Shown here piece after piece: positions 18,790 to 30,035 of a DNA stretch of 64,000 nt. The position numbers and the translations under genes are program-made. How positions within the stretch are numbered: position 1 is the first letter of the stretch; the number at the start of each line of letters is the position of its first letter. The notes below the pieces were generated by a model. That model did not search any database and was not told where the DNA came from. It worked only from the letters and a program-made list of their open reading frames with translations. The stretch lies in the NCBI RefSeq assembly GCF_000953825.1, contig NZ_BBUL01000097.1, positions 186,001 through 250,000 on the forward strand, in the 5' to 3' direction. The DNA comes from Cellvibrio sp. OA-2007. GTDB taxonomy: Bacteria; Pseudomonadota; Gammaproteobacteria; Pseudomonadales; Cellvibrionaceae.

Positions 18790-20703
18790 TTAGTGCAGAC
18801 GATTGAAAGGTGGGAGTGCATTAATCGCAATTGATTGCAAATTTTTGCGCCCGCCATAAACCAAATTTGCCAATGCGCGACTACCAACAATAGCGGTAAA
18901 CATGGAGGTCAAAATACCAATCGTCAGGGTGATAGCAAACCCTTTTACTGGGCCGGTACCAATTGCAAACAAAATCACTGCAACAATCAGGGTCGTCAAG
19001 TTGGAATCAAGAATGGTGACAAAAGCGCGCTCGTAACCCGCATAAATCGCCTGCTGAGGAGACGCGCCATTTTTTAACTCTTCACGAATACGCGAGAAAA
19101 TCAACACGTTTGCATCTACCGCCATACCAATGGTCAAAACGATACCCGCAATACCAGGCAGAGTGAGTGTTGCGCCAAACATAGAAAGAATGGTCAACAA
19201 CAACAACAGGTTCAACGCCAAGGCCACGTTGGCAAAAACACCAAACATGCCGTAGAAAACCACCATAAAAACTAGCACCACAGCCATACCCCACAGGGTC
19301 GCCGTCAAACCTTTTTCAATATTTTCTGCACCCAATGATGGGCCAATAGTGCGCTCTTCCACAAAATGCATTGGCGCCGCCAATGCACCTGCACGTAATA
19401 GCAACGCCAATTCAGATGCTTCTGCAGGATTGTCTAAACCAGTAATGCGGAACTGCACGCCCAGAGCACTCTGAATAGTCGCGAGACTAATCACTTTACG
19501 CTCAACGTACTGAGTCATTTTTTCTACTTCTTCACCCGCTGCGTTTTTGCTAATCGTGGTGCGGGTTTTGTATTCGATAAACAAAATGCCCATACCGCGC
19601 CCAACATTGTCACGAGTAACCCGGTGCATTTGTGCACCGCCGAGACTATCGAGCGTAATATTTACTTGTGGCTGATTGGTTTCTGGATCAAAACTGCTGG
19701 TAGCGTTAGAAACGCGATCACCAGTAGCAATAATTGAGCGCTCAAGCACCGCATTGCCGCGTTGCATTTGGGTCAATTCATCTTTGTAGGGGAACTCTTC
19801 GCGGTTCGAAACCAGCGTTTTGTCATTCGCGCCCAAACGGAACTCAAGATTGGCAGTTTTACCAATCACACGCTTGGCTTCTGCAGGGTCTTGAATACCG
19901 GCAAGCTGCACGATAATACGGTTACGACCCTGACGCTGCACCATTGGCTCAGACACGCCCAATTCATTTACGCGATTACGCAGCGTGATCAAGTTTTGGC
20001 CTACGGCGTAATCCTCGATTTCACGCACCGCCGCTTCGCTGAAACTCGCTATAAAAGTGGCATCAGACTCAGGGCCTTCAACATCGGGAGTGGTGAATAA
20101 CAATTGTGGATAATCGCTACGCAATTCGCTTAAAGCGGCATCGCGAATTTCTGCACTGCGAAAACGCGCAACAATTTGATTGTCTTTGTTGGCATCAATC
20201 GATGCATAGCGCACCTTGGCATCGCGCAATTTGGATTTCATTTCATCAGAATTTACTTCCTGACGCTTCGCCACTGCAGAGACAGTATCTACCTCCATCA
20301 AAAAGTGCACGCCACCAGCCAAATCCAAACCTAATTTCATCGGCGCTGCACCGAGGGCTTGCAACCAAGCCGGTGTAGTTGAGGCATTATTCAATGCGAC
20401 CACAAAACCATCACCCAAAGAACGCTGAATAGCGGTACGCGCCAGCATTTGTTGATCGCGGGTTTTTAACCGCACCATTGCAGTATTTGGGTTCACTTCA
20501 GCACCGAAGTAATCAATGCCAGCCTCTTTGAGCGAGGCCTCTATTTTGGATAGAGTTGCCGCATCCAGTACCTTGGCACTGGAGTCGCCAGAGACCTGTA
20601 CTGCAGGATCGGGAACATAAATATTAGGAATGGAGTAAACGAAACCTACGATGGTCACAAAGATCAACAGTAGATATTTCCAGAGCGGGTAGCGATTTAA
20701 CAT
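18790..20703 (-). CDS. secD: Protein translocase subunit SecD
   Basis: Partner of SecF in the Sec holotranslocon. One N-terminal span (~8-28) is followed by the large periplasmic P1 domain with the LGLDLAGGVHFLMEV block, then five spans with GMAVDANVLIFSRIREEL. The 637-residue length is near that of Pseudomonas SecD. GGG stands about eight bases before the ATG. The usual yajC gene is not between tgt and secD: that gap is only 109 bases and carries a promoter (20774-20801). Confidence 0.96.
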   Translation of the reverse strand: MLNRYPLWKYLLLIFVTIVGFVYSIPNIYVPDPAVQVSGDSSAKVLDAATLSKIEASLKEAGIDYFGAEVNPNTAMVRLKTRDQQMLARTAIQRSLGDGFVVALNNASTTPAWLQALGAAPMKLGLDLAGGVHFLMEVDTVSAVAKRQEVNSDEMKSKLRDAKVRYASIDANKDNQIVARFRSAEIRDAALSELRSDYPQLLFTTPDVEGPESDATFIASFSEAAVREIEDYAVGQNLITLRNRVNELGVSEPMVQRQGRNRIIVQLAGIQDPAEAKRVIGKTANLEFRLGANDKTLVSNREEFPYKDELTQMQRGNAVLERSIIATGDRVSNATSSFDPETNQPQVNITLDSLGGAQMHRVTRDNVGRGMGILFIEYKTRTTISKNAAGEEVEKMTQYVERKVISLATIQSALGVQFRITGLDNPAEASELALLLRAGALAAPMHFVEERTIGPSLGAENIEKGLTATLWGMAVVLVFMVVFYGMFGVFANVALALNLLLLLTILSMFGATLTLPGIAGIVLTIGMAVDANVLIFSRIREELKNGASPQQAIYAGYERAFVTILDSNLTTLIVAVILFAIGTGPVKGFAITLTIGILTSMFTAIVGSRALANLVYGGRKNLQSIAINALPPFNRLH

Positions 20704-20773
20704 AGGGGTTTCCCAACTTAATTTTACTTGCTCGCAGTCATCGATGTGACTGAGGTATGGTCAAGGGCGCCGG

Positions 20774-20801
20774 ATTATACCCTTTAATTCACGCACAACA
20801 A
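20774..20801 (-). promoter_or_regulatory. secD: Sigma-70 promoter of secD-secF
   Basis: -35 TTGTTG (20801-20796), 16 bases, then -10 TATAAT (20779-20774) with a GC-rich stretch CCGGCGCCC after it. It lies in the tgt-secD gap, so secDF can be transcribed independently of queA-tgt. Confidence 0.65.
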
Positions 20802-20812
20802 CGATGCCGCAC

Positions 20813-23078
<2,266 letters not shown>

Positions 23079-23262
23079 ACAATCAGACAACTTCAAAAAG
23101 GTTGGCGTTAAAAAGGCCGGCAGGGTAACCCAATTTAGGGCTGTTGCAAAATCAGACAAACGGATTAATCCCGCGAATAAACTGCTTTTTGATCAACTTG
23201 CCTAGTAATTGAATCAAGTGGATAAGTAATTGCAGAGATTATGAAGTTTTTGTAATTAGTGT

Positions 23263-23290
23263 TTGACAGCGGACGGCAAATCATTAAAAT
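23263..23290 (+). promoter_or_regulatory. Promoter of tRNA-Leu(CAA)
   Basis: A consensus -35 TTGACA, 16 bases, then TAAAAT, followed by GCGCACC. The tRNA begins 12 bases after the -10. Confidence 0.85.
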
Positions 23291-23301
23291 GCGCACCACT
23301 C

Positions 23302-23387
23302 GCCAGTGTGGCGGAATTGGTAGACGCACCGGATTCAAAATCCGGCGCCCTTAAAGCGTGTCGGTTCGAGTCCGACCACTGGCACCA
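23302..23387 (+). tRNA. tRNA-Leu (anticodon CAA)
   Basis: An 86-nt class II tRNA. The acceptor stem is GCCAGTG with CACTGGC, and CCA is encoded. The anticodon stem CCGGA/TCCGG holds the loop TTCAAAA with CAA at 23336-23338. A long variable arm (GCGCCCTTAAAGCGTG region) and the T loop GGTTCGAGTCC are present. It reads UUG codons. It has its own consensus promoter and terminator. Confidence 0.98.
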
Positions 23388-23393
23388 AATCCG

Positions 23394-23426
23394 AAAGGGG
23401 CTTACAGCAATGTAAGCCCCTTTTTT
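23394..23426 (+). terminator. Intrinsic terminator of tRNA-Leu
   Basis: GGGGCTTACA, GCAA loop, TGTAAGCCCC, then six T. Confidence 0.95.
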
Positions 23427-23566
23427 ATTGTCGTACATTTGTAATGCAGGTTTTCCTCGAGCTCATTGCAACAATTATCGCCGTTCCTGATCACTCGTTT
23501 TTGCGCCTACACACCAAAGCGCATATCATACGCACCCACCCCCTCAAACGTTTTGTCACGGATCGC

Positions 23567-24463
23567 ATGAATCAACACAGCCAAACTCAAGCCATTATGT
23601 TTGCCGATGTTTCCGGTAGTTCGGCGCTGTATAAGCGGGTGGGCAATGAAGAAGCTAAAGCGACTATTGATGATGCAGTGCAGTTTATGACGGCGCTGAC
23701 CATAGTGCATGAAGGGACACTGGTGAAAACCATTGGCGACGAAATCATGGCGCGCTTTGATTTGGTTCACCAGGCTTGCGAAGCCGCCATCGCGATTCAA
23801 CAACGCAGTATTAAAGAGCCGCGCTTAAAGGATTTAGGGATTCGTATTGGCATCGCTTATGGCGATGTTCTTATCACACCCACTGATGTATTTGGCGATA
23901 GGGTTAACGATGCCGCTTGTGTAGCGCATATCGCCCGCGCCAATCAAATTGTGATAACCCAATCGGTGATTGATGCAATGGACGACGCTCTGCGCCGCGA
24001 CTGCCAAATGTTTGATCGTATCAACATCAAAGGCGAAACAGAGAAAACATTGATTTATCGTTTGGAATGGGAACACTCGGGCAAAGATAATCGTGCAACG
24101 ATGGTGATGCCGATTCACGATGTCACCCGTTTTGTCGATAAATTCCAACTGGAGTTGGTGGTCAATGAGCGCACTATTTCACTGCTGCCAGAACAAACTC
24201 CTTTTCACATCGGACGTGATCCGCACAAATCCCAATTATTGATTGAAAATGATCTGGCGTCGCGCGAACACTGCCATATTGATTTCCGACGCGGCAAATA
24301 TGTATTGGTCGATCACTCCACCAACGGCACCTATGTGTATGTAGATGAGCAGGCGCCGATTTACTTGCGCCGCGAAGAGTTTCCGCTACAAGGCCAAGGA
24401 TTTATCGGTCTCGGTCAAACAGCCACGTCCACCACACCTTGGGCACTGCATTTTAAAGTGTAA
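23567..24463 (+). CDS. Class III adenylate/guanylate cyclase-like domain fused to FHA domain
   Basis: Residues ~8-175 form a class III nucleotide cyclase homology domain: first metal aspartate in MFADVSGSSALY, the KTIGDE block with the substrate lysine and second metal aspartate, and GDRVNDAACVAHIA. In that last block the transition-state Asn is present but the Arg four residues on is Cys. Residues ~200-295 are an FHA domain (HIGRD, SREHCHIDF, DHSTNGTY) that should bind phosphothreonine peptides. The frame is open to 23444, but the cyclase fold begins just after ATG 23567 and the extra stretch starts almost inside the tRNA terminator. It is followed by an RDD protein gene 25 bases on. Output is unknown and activity is uncertain. 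Confidence 0.85.
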   Translation: MNQHSQTQAIMFADVSGSSALYKRVGNEEAKATIDDAVQFMTALTIVHEGTLVKTIGDEIMARFDLVHQACEAAIAIQQRSIKEPRLKDLGIRIGIAYGDVLITPTDVFGDRVNDAACVAHIARANQIVITQSVIDAMDDALRRDCQMFDRINIKGETEKTLIYRLEWEHSGKDNRATMVMPIHDVTRFVDKFQLELVVNERTISLLPEQTPFHIGRDPHKSQLLIENDLASREHCHIDFRRGKYVLVDHSTNGTYVYVDEQAPIYLRREEFPLQGQGFIGLGQTATSTTPWALHFKV

Positions 24464-24488
24464 TCGCCCACCCTGAATAACCCCCACT

Positions 24489-24980
24489 ATGAACGCCCCC
24501 ACCATGAATAACCCAAACACAGTTGAATTTGCCTCCCCTAGTCTGCTGCGCCGTTTCGCCGCTATGGTTTACGACACTTTATTAATTATGGCGATTAGCA
24601 TTTTGTATGGCGCGGTTATGACCGGCATTAATGTAGCGGTTAAAGGTGTACCGGAAACGGGGGAACGTGTTACTTGGGGAATATTCGGCGTAGTGGTTTT
24701 TATCGGATGGATTTTTACTATAGGTTTGTTTTTTTGTTATTTCTGGCACAAATCTGGTCAAACACTGGGCATGAAAACCTGGCGTATGAAAATCGTAAAT
24801 GGCGACAACCTGAACTGCCCTAGCTATGCACAATGTATTATTCGCTTTCTCTGCGCACCGCTATCACTTTGTTTTTTTGGTGCTGGTTATTGGCTGATGT
24901 ACACCAACGCCGAACGTCAAACGCTGCACGATAAAATCAGTAAAACACGCACAGTATTGCTCAGTAAGGAAACCAAATAA
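24489..24980 (+). CDS. RDD family membrane protein
   Basis: A 163-residue protein with the RDD domain: Arg in SLLRRFAAMVYD and Asp a few residues on in the first helix, then further spans at ~25-45, ~60-82 and ~110-135, and the family C-terminal DKISKTRTV. RDD proteins are small polytopic membrane proteins of mostly unknown role; some are linked to ion homeostasis. It probably shares a transcript with the cyclase-FHA gene and ends 3 bases before the convergent broken acyltransferase gene. Confidence 0.85.
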   Translation: MNAPTMNNPNTVEFASPSLLRRFAAMVYDTLLIMAISILYGAVMTGINVAVKGVPETGERVTWGIFGVVVFIGWIFTIGLFFCYFWHKSGQTLGMKTWRMKIVNGDNLNCPSYAQCIIRFLCAPLSLCFFGAGYWLMYTNAERQTLHDKISKTRTVLLSKETK

Positions 24981-24983
24981 TCA

Positions 24984-26079
24984 TTAGCGAATACGAACTT
25001 TTGCTGAGGGCTTTTCTATATACGTCCAAGTCAGATGTGCTATGGCAACACCCATTCCCAACGCAACCCAAGCCGCACCAGTTAAGTCTGGCACAAAAGT
25101 GACCAGCAATTTTATCGCCGTAATATGAAACAGATAAAGACTAAAACTGATAAAACCAAAATAGCGCAATATCGGCCACGAAAAAACCTTTGCCATTCCG
25201 CCCTTACCACTAACACAAGCCCACAACACCATTGACCACAAAAAACCATAGAGCAAGAATTGGCGATGAAAATGCATAATTGATATTTGTTTTTGCAACG
25301 CTAACGAGACCAAAGCGGGCGTCATACACACAATAATCAACAAGGACAACCACCCGCTCCATTCAATCAATCTGCGTGCAGCACGGGAATTTTGCAAAGT
25401 AGATTGTTTCCACCAGTAATAAATAACCGCCAAGGCGGCACCCATTAAAAACAGACAAAGATAAGGGCCAAGATATGGAGAATTCAGCGGCACACTATCT
25501 TGTGTGCCAAAATACTTGTGTCCCGGCAATCAATACAGCGGAGATTATTAGCGCCAACCACAACCGGGCGCGAGCAATAAATACATAAAGTGCGGCCACT
25601 AACGGCAACACAAAATAATAACGAAACTCGACTGGAATACTCCAAGTTACCGAGTAGCCTTTTTGCAACAACAAATGAGCAAAAAAATCAGACCAATTCA
25701 GTGCAAATGGAATACCGCCAAGCGGAGTATAAATATCGAAATACGCCACCAACCAAGTACCCAGCACACAGCTCAGCAAATAAAAAACAAACAGCGGATA
25801 AATGCGGAAAAATCGCCGTACACCATAATTAACCATTGGGCGAATGGCGAACGCAGACTTACCTTTTTCCAAAAATGGCAGGGTCAATAGAAATGAACTG
25901 AGTAAAAAAAACAAATAGACCCCCCCCTTCCCAATCCCGGAGAAATCGAAACCAGGCAAGAGATCCATATTGTTTTTGCTGGCGTGACTGACAAACACCA
26001 TCAGCACCGCCAGCCCGCGTAAACCATCTAGCGCGTCAATCTGAAAACGGCTATCGGATAACTCACGCCCTTGTAGCAT
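24984..26079 (-). pseudogene. Acyltransferase-3 family protein, split by one frameshift
   Basis: Two overlapping reading frames (26079-25495 and 25529-24984) together make one ~365-residue acyltransferase-3/OafA-like membrane protein. The first carries the N-terminal DALDGLRGLAVLMVFVSHAS with the catalytic-type His, WSIPVEFRYYFVLPL and four or five spans. The second holds the remaining spans and the terminal LTWTYIEKPSAKVR. Removing one base from the A4 run at 25509-25512 joins them as AGTQVFGTQDSVPLNS without a gap. Either a recent inactivating mutation or a sequencing error in a homopolymer explains this. Intact, it would transfer acyl groups to a cell-surface carbohydrate or lipid; the substrate is unknown. 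Confidence 0.82.
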
Positions 26080-26084
26080 AGTGG

Positions 26085-27143
26085 TTAGCGCGCCCTATTC
26101 AGCAAGTAAATCCCCAATGCGATGCACAACAGGATAGGAATCATCACTGCAATTAACGGCGGGAATCCAAACACTAAACTGGATGGCCCCAGCAGTTTTT
26201 GTAGCAATACAAACACGATACCAAAAATTACGCCGGTAAAAATCCGCTGCCCCATAGTTACACTACGCAGCGGGCCAAACACAAACGAAATGGCGATCAA
26301 AACCAAACTGGCAGTGGCAAGTGGCTGTAATATTTTTTGCCAAAACGCCAAGTTGTAATTATTGGCCGTGAGATTTTGCGCCTCAAGATAATTGATGTAG
26401 TAATGCAGGTTGCGCATTGAAATGTCTTCTGGCGCCAGCACTAAAATATTAAATAAATTAGGTGTTAACGGCGTTTCCCAGCGGCGCTCGGCAAGTGTTT
26501 CATTGCGCACACCATCGGCGCCCATAAACGTAATAGAGATCTCTTTTTCTTGCCAATAACCTTCTTGATAAACAGCCTCTTTAGTAAAACTCGCCGATTC
26601 CAACTGATGCTGATCATTAAATTTGTAGCGCGTTAAGCCATAGATAACCCCATTAGGCAATACTGCGCTCACATACATAAATTCATTACCTTCACGATTC
26701 CACACTTTCTGTGGCGCCTGTTGGGTTACGTTGTACTTTAGAAAATGGCGACGGTTATCTGCCATCTGCTCGGTATAAGGCGCAACAAACTCACCCAACA
26801 ATAACGCGATAGCAATAAAAATCAGCGCTGGGCGCAACGCAATCCACGCAATACGTTTTACCGAGACACCTGCCGCACGCACAATCACCAATTCACTGGT
26901 GCTGGCTAATAAGCCCAAACCCGCGAGACAACCAATCAAACAGGCATAAGGGATTAGATCGTAAAGACGGCGCGGCACAGTAAGCGACATATAATAAAAG
27001 GCTTCTAGCGCAGTATAGGTTTCCGTCACTTTTTCCAACTGCGCAATCAAACCAAAAATAAAATCCAGTGCAACAAACACCAGAAGCGTCATCGCAATTG
27101 CAAAAAAAACCGTGCGGGATATATAAGCGGTAATTTTATGCAT
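26085..27143 (-). CDS. lptG: LPS export permease LptG
   Basis: One of the two membrane subunits of the LptB2FG ABC transporter that extracts lipopolysaccharide from the inner membrane. The 352-residue protein has three N-terminal spans, a periplasmic jellyroll (~residues 140-255) and three C-terminal spans, in the YjgP/YjgQ family pattern. It overlaps the lptF stop by 8 bases. The broken acyltransferase gene follows 5 bases after its stop, so they may have been co-transcribed. Confidence 0.93.
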   Translation of the reverse strand: MHKITAYISRTVFFAIAMTLLVFVALDFIFGLIAQLEKVTETYTALEAFYYMSLTVPRRLYDLIPYACLIGCLAGLGLLASTSELVIVRAAGVSVKRIAWIALRPALIFIAIALLLGEFVAPYTEQMADNRRHFLKYNVTQQAPQKVWNREGNEFMYVSAVLPNGVIYGLTRYKFNDQHQLESASFTKEAVYQEGYWQEKEISITFMGADGVRNETLAERRWETPLTPNLFNILVLAPEDISMRNLHYYINYLEAQNLTANNYNLAFWQKILQPLATASLVLIAISFVFGPLRSVTMGQRIFTGVIFGIVFVLLQKLLGPSSLVFGFPPLIAVMIPILLCIALGIYLLNRAR

Positions 27144-28260
27144 GTGCAGCCCCCACAGATTTATTACGCAACTGCAACAGCACCTGCCAATTCAGCATCA
27201 ATAGAGCAGTGATCAAAAACGGGATATGCACGACCCATACACCTAGCCACACCGGCAGATCACCTTCAGCAACGGCGCCGCGCGCATTAATTAAAAAAGC
27301 GAGGTAAAAAATATAAATCAAAATAGCTGGCAGCATTTTCAGGTAGCGCCCTTGGCGCGGATTGGTTTTGCTCAGCGGCACCGCCAGCAAGGTTGCAATC
27401 AATACCATTAACGGCATGGAAATGCGCCATTGCAGCGCCGCTTTACTTTCCAAATCCGTCGCAGCAAACAATTGTACTGTGGTTTTAGCATCGGCTTCAC
27501 TTTCAAATTCTGCTTCGCTGGTGGTGGGTGGCAAGTACCTGCCCCACTCTTTGAATTGAGTAATTTTGAACTCGCTGGTACCAGGCAAGCCTTCATAGAG
27601 ATAGCCGTCGTGCAGCACTAAATAACGCTGACCATAGTCCGCTTTGTAGGCCTGTTCACCGGTTTCAGCAATCACAATAGTAGAATTGGTTTGGCCATCT
27701 TGCTGAGCTACAAACACTTGATTAAGGCGCTTATTATCGTCACTTATTTGCTCAACATAAGTCATGATGCGCCCCTGACTTATCGCCTGAAAACGCCCCG
27801 CCTGTAGGCTTTCAAACTCGCTGCGATTACGCTGCTCCGCGAGCACCTGCTCAGTGAGCTGCGCACCCAATGGGCTCAACCAAAAACTAAATGCCGCCAC
27901 AATCAGCGCAACTACAGCGGCGGGGATTAAAGTAATACGCACCAATTGCCACTGACTCATGCCGGTCGCTGATAACACCACCATTTCACTTTCGATGTAC
28001 ATGCGCCCATAGGCGAGCAAGATCGCCAAGTAAAATCCTAGCGGTAAAATCAATTCCAATAAGTTGGGCATACGATAAGCGATGATAGTGAATAGCACAT
28101 CAACGGCGAGCTTGCCTTGAGCTGCATCTTTCAGGTAATCACCGAATTTTCCAGAGAGAAAAATAGTGAGCAAGATCGCGCTCACCGCCAGACTGGTAAT
28201 CAATAAATCCCGCGAGAGATAACGAAAAATAATCAAAGTGATAATCCTGTCATTCGACAT
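27136..28260 (-). CDS. lptF: LPS export permease LptF
   Basis: Partner of LptG in LPS extraction. The 374-residue protein has N-terminal spans from FRYLSRDLLITSLAVSAILL, a periplasmic beta-jellyroll and three C-terminal spans (WRISMPLMVLIATLLAVPLS). First of the lptF-lptG pair, divergent from pepA across a 222-base gap that contains a nested dyad element. The pairing with pepA is the same as in Pseudomonas. Confidence 0.93.
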   Translation of the reverse strand: MSNDRIITLIIFRYLSRDLLITSLAVSAILLTIFLSGKFGDYLKDAAQGKLAVDVLFTIIAYRMPNLLELILPLGFYLAILLAYGRMYIESEMVVLSATGMSQWQLVRITLIPAAVVALIVAAFSFWLSPLGAQLTEQVLAEQRNRSEFESLQAGRFQAISQGRIMTYVEQISDDNKRLNQVFVAQQDGQTNSTIVIAETGEQAYKADYGQRYLVLHDGYLYEGLPGTSEFKITQFKEWGRYLPPTTSEAEFESEADAKTTVQLFAATDLESKAALQWRISMPLMVLIATLLAVPLSKTNPRQGRYLKMLPAILIYIFYLAFLINARGAVAEGDLPVWLGVWVVHIPFLITALLMLNWQVLLQLRNKSVGAAHA

Positions 28261-28280
28261 TGGCTAGTGACGCGTACAAA

Positions 28281-28316
28281 ACTTGTTCAACCCTTTATCC
28301 GATAAAGCCAACAAGT
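28281..28316. promoter_or_regulatory. Nested inverted repeat between lptF and pepA
   Basis: The inner arms CTTTATC and GATAAAG (28293-28307) are separated by one base. The outer arms ACTTGTT (28281-28287) and AACAAGT (28310-28316) surround them with unequal spacers of 5 and 2 bases. It lies 20-56 bases before the lptF start, where an operator would be expected. No protein is assigned to it. Confidence 0.45.
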
Positions 28317-28482
28317 AATGGCGATGCAATCCGCAGACGAGGCTAGTGACTTGCGTTACGCGACAAGGTTCAGATTTTCACCGAATTTTGCCGCCATGCC
28401 CCGCTTAAATTGTGGCATTATCACGCACCGCGCCCGATTTGTCTTGAGCGAATTTTCCATTGCTTTTTACCAAGGACTTTCT

Positions 28483-30033
28483 ATGACCGCCGCCAAAGCC
28501 CCTGCAAAATCTGCCAAACCTGCGAATCCTAAATCCAGCCTGATTCAATTTTCAGCCAAAGTAGTTGAACCGGTTAAACAAACAACCCAATGTCTGGTTG
28601 TTGGCAGCTACGAAGGAATCAAACTCGCCCCCGCCGCCAGTGCGGTAAATGTTGCCGATGCACACCAGCTGGACGCACTGCTCAAGCGCGAAGGCTTTCA
28701 AGGTAAGGCAGGACAAAGCCTGCTGCTATTAAATCCACAAGGAATAGCGGCAGAGAGATTGTTAGTGCTGGGTTTTGGTGCCACCAAAGATGGCCATGTG
28801 AACGCCGACAACTATCGCCGCGCGGTACAAAAAATCGCTGACGCATTGCGCGCGACCACTTGCACTGAAATCACCATCGCACTGGCTGACATCAGCGTTG
28901 CTGAGCAGGACGCCCAATGGCAGGCGCGCCAAGTAGCGGAAAGCCTTAGCCTACTTGATTACCGCGCCGACAAACTCAAAAGTAAACCCGCTGAAATCAG
29001 TCTGCAACTGAAGAAAGTGATATTCGGTGCAGCCAAAACACAAGTTGCCGATGCAACTAAAGGCCTGCAGCTCGGCCAAGCCATCGCCAAAGGTGTCAAT
29101 TTGGCGCGCGAACTGGGCGATTTACCCGGCAACATTTGTACCCCCACTTATCTCGCCAGCGAAGCAAAGCGCCTTGCCACCAAACAAGCCAAGCTGAGTG
29201 TTAATATCCTCGAAGAAAAACACATGAAAGAGCTGGGCATGGGCTCACTGCTGTCAGTTGCAGCGGGCAGTGATCAGCCAGCAAAACTCATCGTGCTGGA
29301 GTACAAAGGCGGCAACAAAAAGCAGGCGCCCATCGCGCTGGTCGGCAAGGGTATTACCTTTGATACCGGCGGCATCAGCCTGAAACCCGGCGCTGCGATG
29401 GACGAAATGAAATACGACATGTGTGGCGCGGCCAGTGTACTGGGCACCTTTCAGACCCTGATCGATCTGCAATTGCCGATCAATGTGGTTGGTATCATCG
29501 CCGCCTCAGAAAATATGCCCAATGGCAATGCCACCAAACCGGGTGACATAGTGACTTCTATGTCCGGCCAAACCATTGAAATCCTCAATACCGATGCCGA
29601 GGGCCGCTTGGTGCTGTGCGATGCTCTCACCTATACCGAGCGCTTTAAACCCGAAGCCGTGGTGGATATAGCCACCCTCACCGGCGCCTGCGTCATTGCG
29701 CTGGGCAATCACGCCACCGGTCTGTTTAGTAACAACGATGAGCTGGCGAAAACGCTGCTGAAAGCGGGCGAAGAAGCGGGTGATCGCGCATGGCAAATGC
29801 CGCTGTGGGATGACTACCAAAAACAACTCGACAGCAACTTCGCCGATATCGCCAATATCGGCGGGCGCGAAGCAGGCAGCGTCACCGCAGCTTGTTTCCT
29901 CTCGCGCTTTGCCAAGAAATTTGCCTGGGCGCACTTGGATATTGCTGGCACCGCTTGGCGCTCAGGTGGGGCCAAAGGCGCTACCGGTCGCCCGGTGACT
30001 ATGCTGGTGCAATACCTGCTGAATCAGGTTTGA
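28483..30033 (+). CDS. pepA: Leucyl aminopeptidase PepA
   Basis: Dizinc M17 aminopeptidase; in E. coli PepA also acts as a DNA-bending cofactor in Xer recombination and carAB control. The metal and catalytic motifs are GKGITFDTGGISLKPG, DMCGAASVLG and the signature NTDAEGRL. The 516-residue length assumes ATG 28483, which has AAGGA seven bases upstream. The frame is open 55 codons further but that part shows no homology. Residues ~1-20 are a Lys/Ala/Pro-rich tail, slightly longer than usual. holC starts 2 bases after the stop. Confidence 0.96.
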   Translation: MTAAKAPAKSAKPANPKSSLIQFSAKVVEPVKQTTQCLVVGSYEGIKLAPAASAVNVADAHQLDALLKREGFQGKAGQSLLLLNPQGIAAERLLVLGFGATKDGHVNADNYRRAVQKIADALRATTCTEITIALADISVAEQDAQWQARQVAESLSLLDYRADKLKSKPAEISLQLKKVIFGAAKTQVADATKGLQLGQAIAKGVNLARELGDLPGNICTPTYLASEAKRLATKQAKLSVNILEEKHMKELGMGSLLSVAAGSDQPAKLIVLEYKGGNKKQAPIALVGKGITFDTGGISLKPGAAMDEMKYDMCGAASVLGTFQTLIDLQLPINVVGIIAASENMPNGNATKPGDIVTSMSGQTIEILNTDAEGRLVLCDALTYTERFKPEAVVDIATLTGACVIALGNHATGLFSNNDELAKTLLKAGEEAGDRAWQMPLWDDYQKQLDSNFADIANIGGREAGSVTAACFLSRFAKKFAWAHLDIAGTAWRSGGAKGATGRPVTMLVQYLLNQV

Positions 30034-30035
30034 TC

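Noticed and set aside
24984..26079. Two separate membrane protein genes
   Set aside because: The two frames join into one normal acyltransferase-3 protein by a one-base change in a homopolymer, and each half alone is an incomplete fold.
28318..28482. Extended N-terminus of PepA
   Set aside because: The extra 55 codons lack family similarity and overlap the presumed promoter region; ATG 28483 has a good Shine-Dalgarno.
29892..30035. Extended N-terminus of HolC reaching into pepA
   Set aside because: It overlaps pepA by more than 140 bases, while a GTG two bases after the pepA stop gives the family N-terminus.
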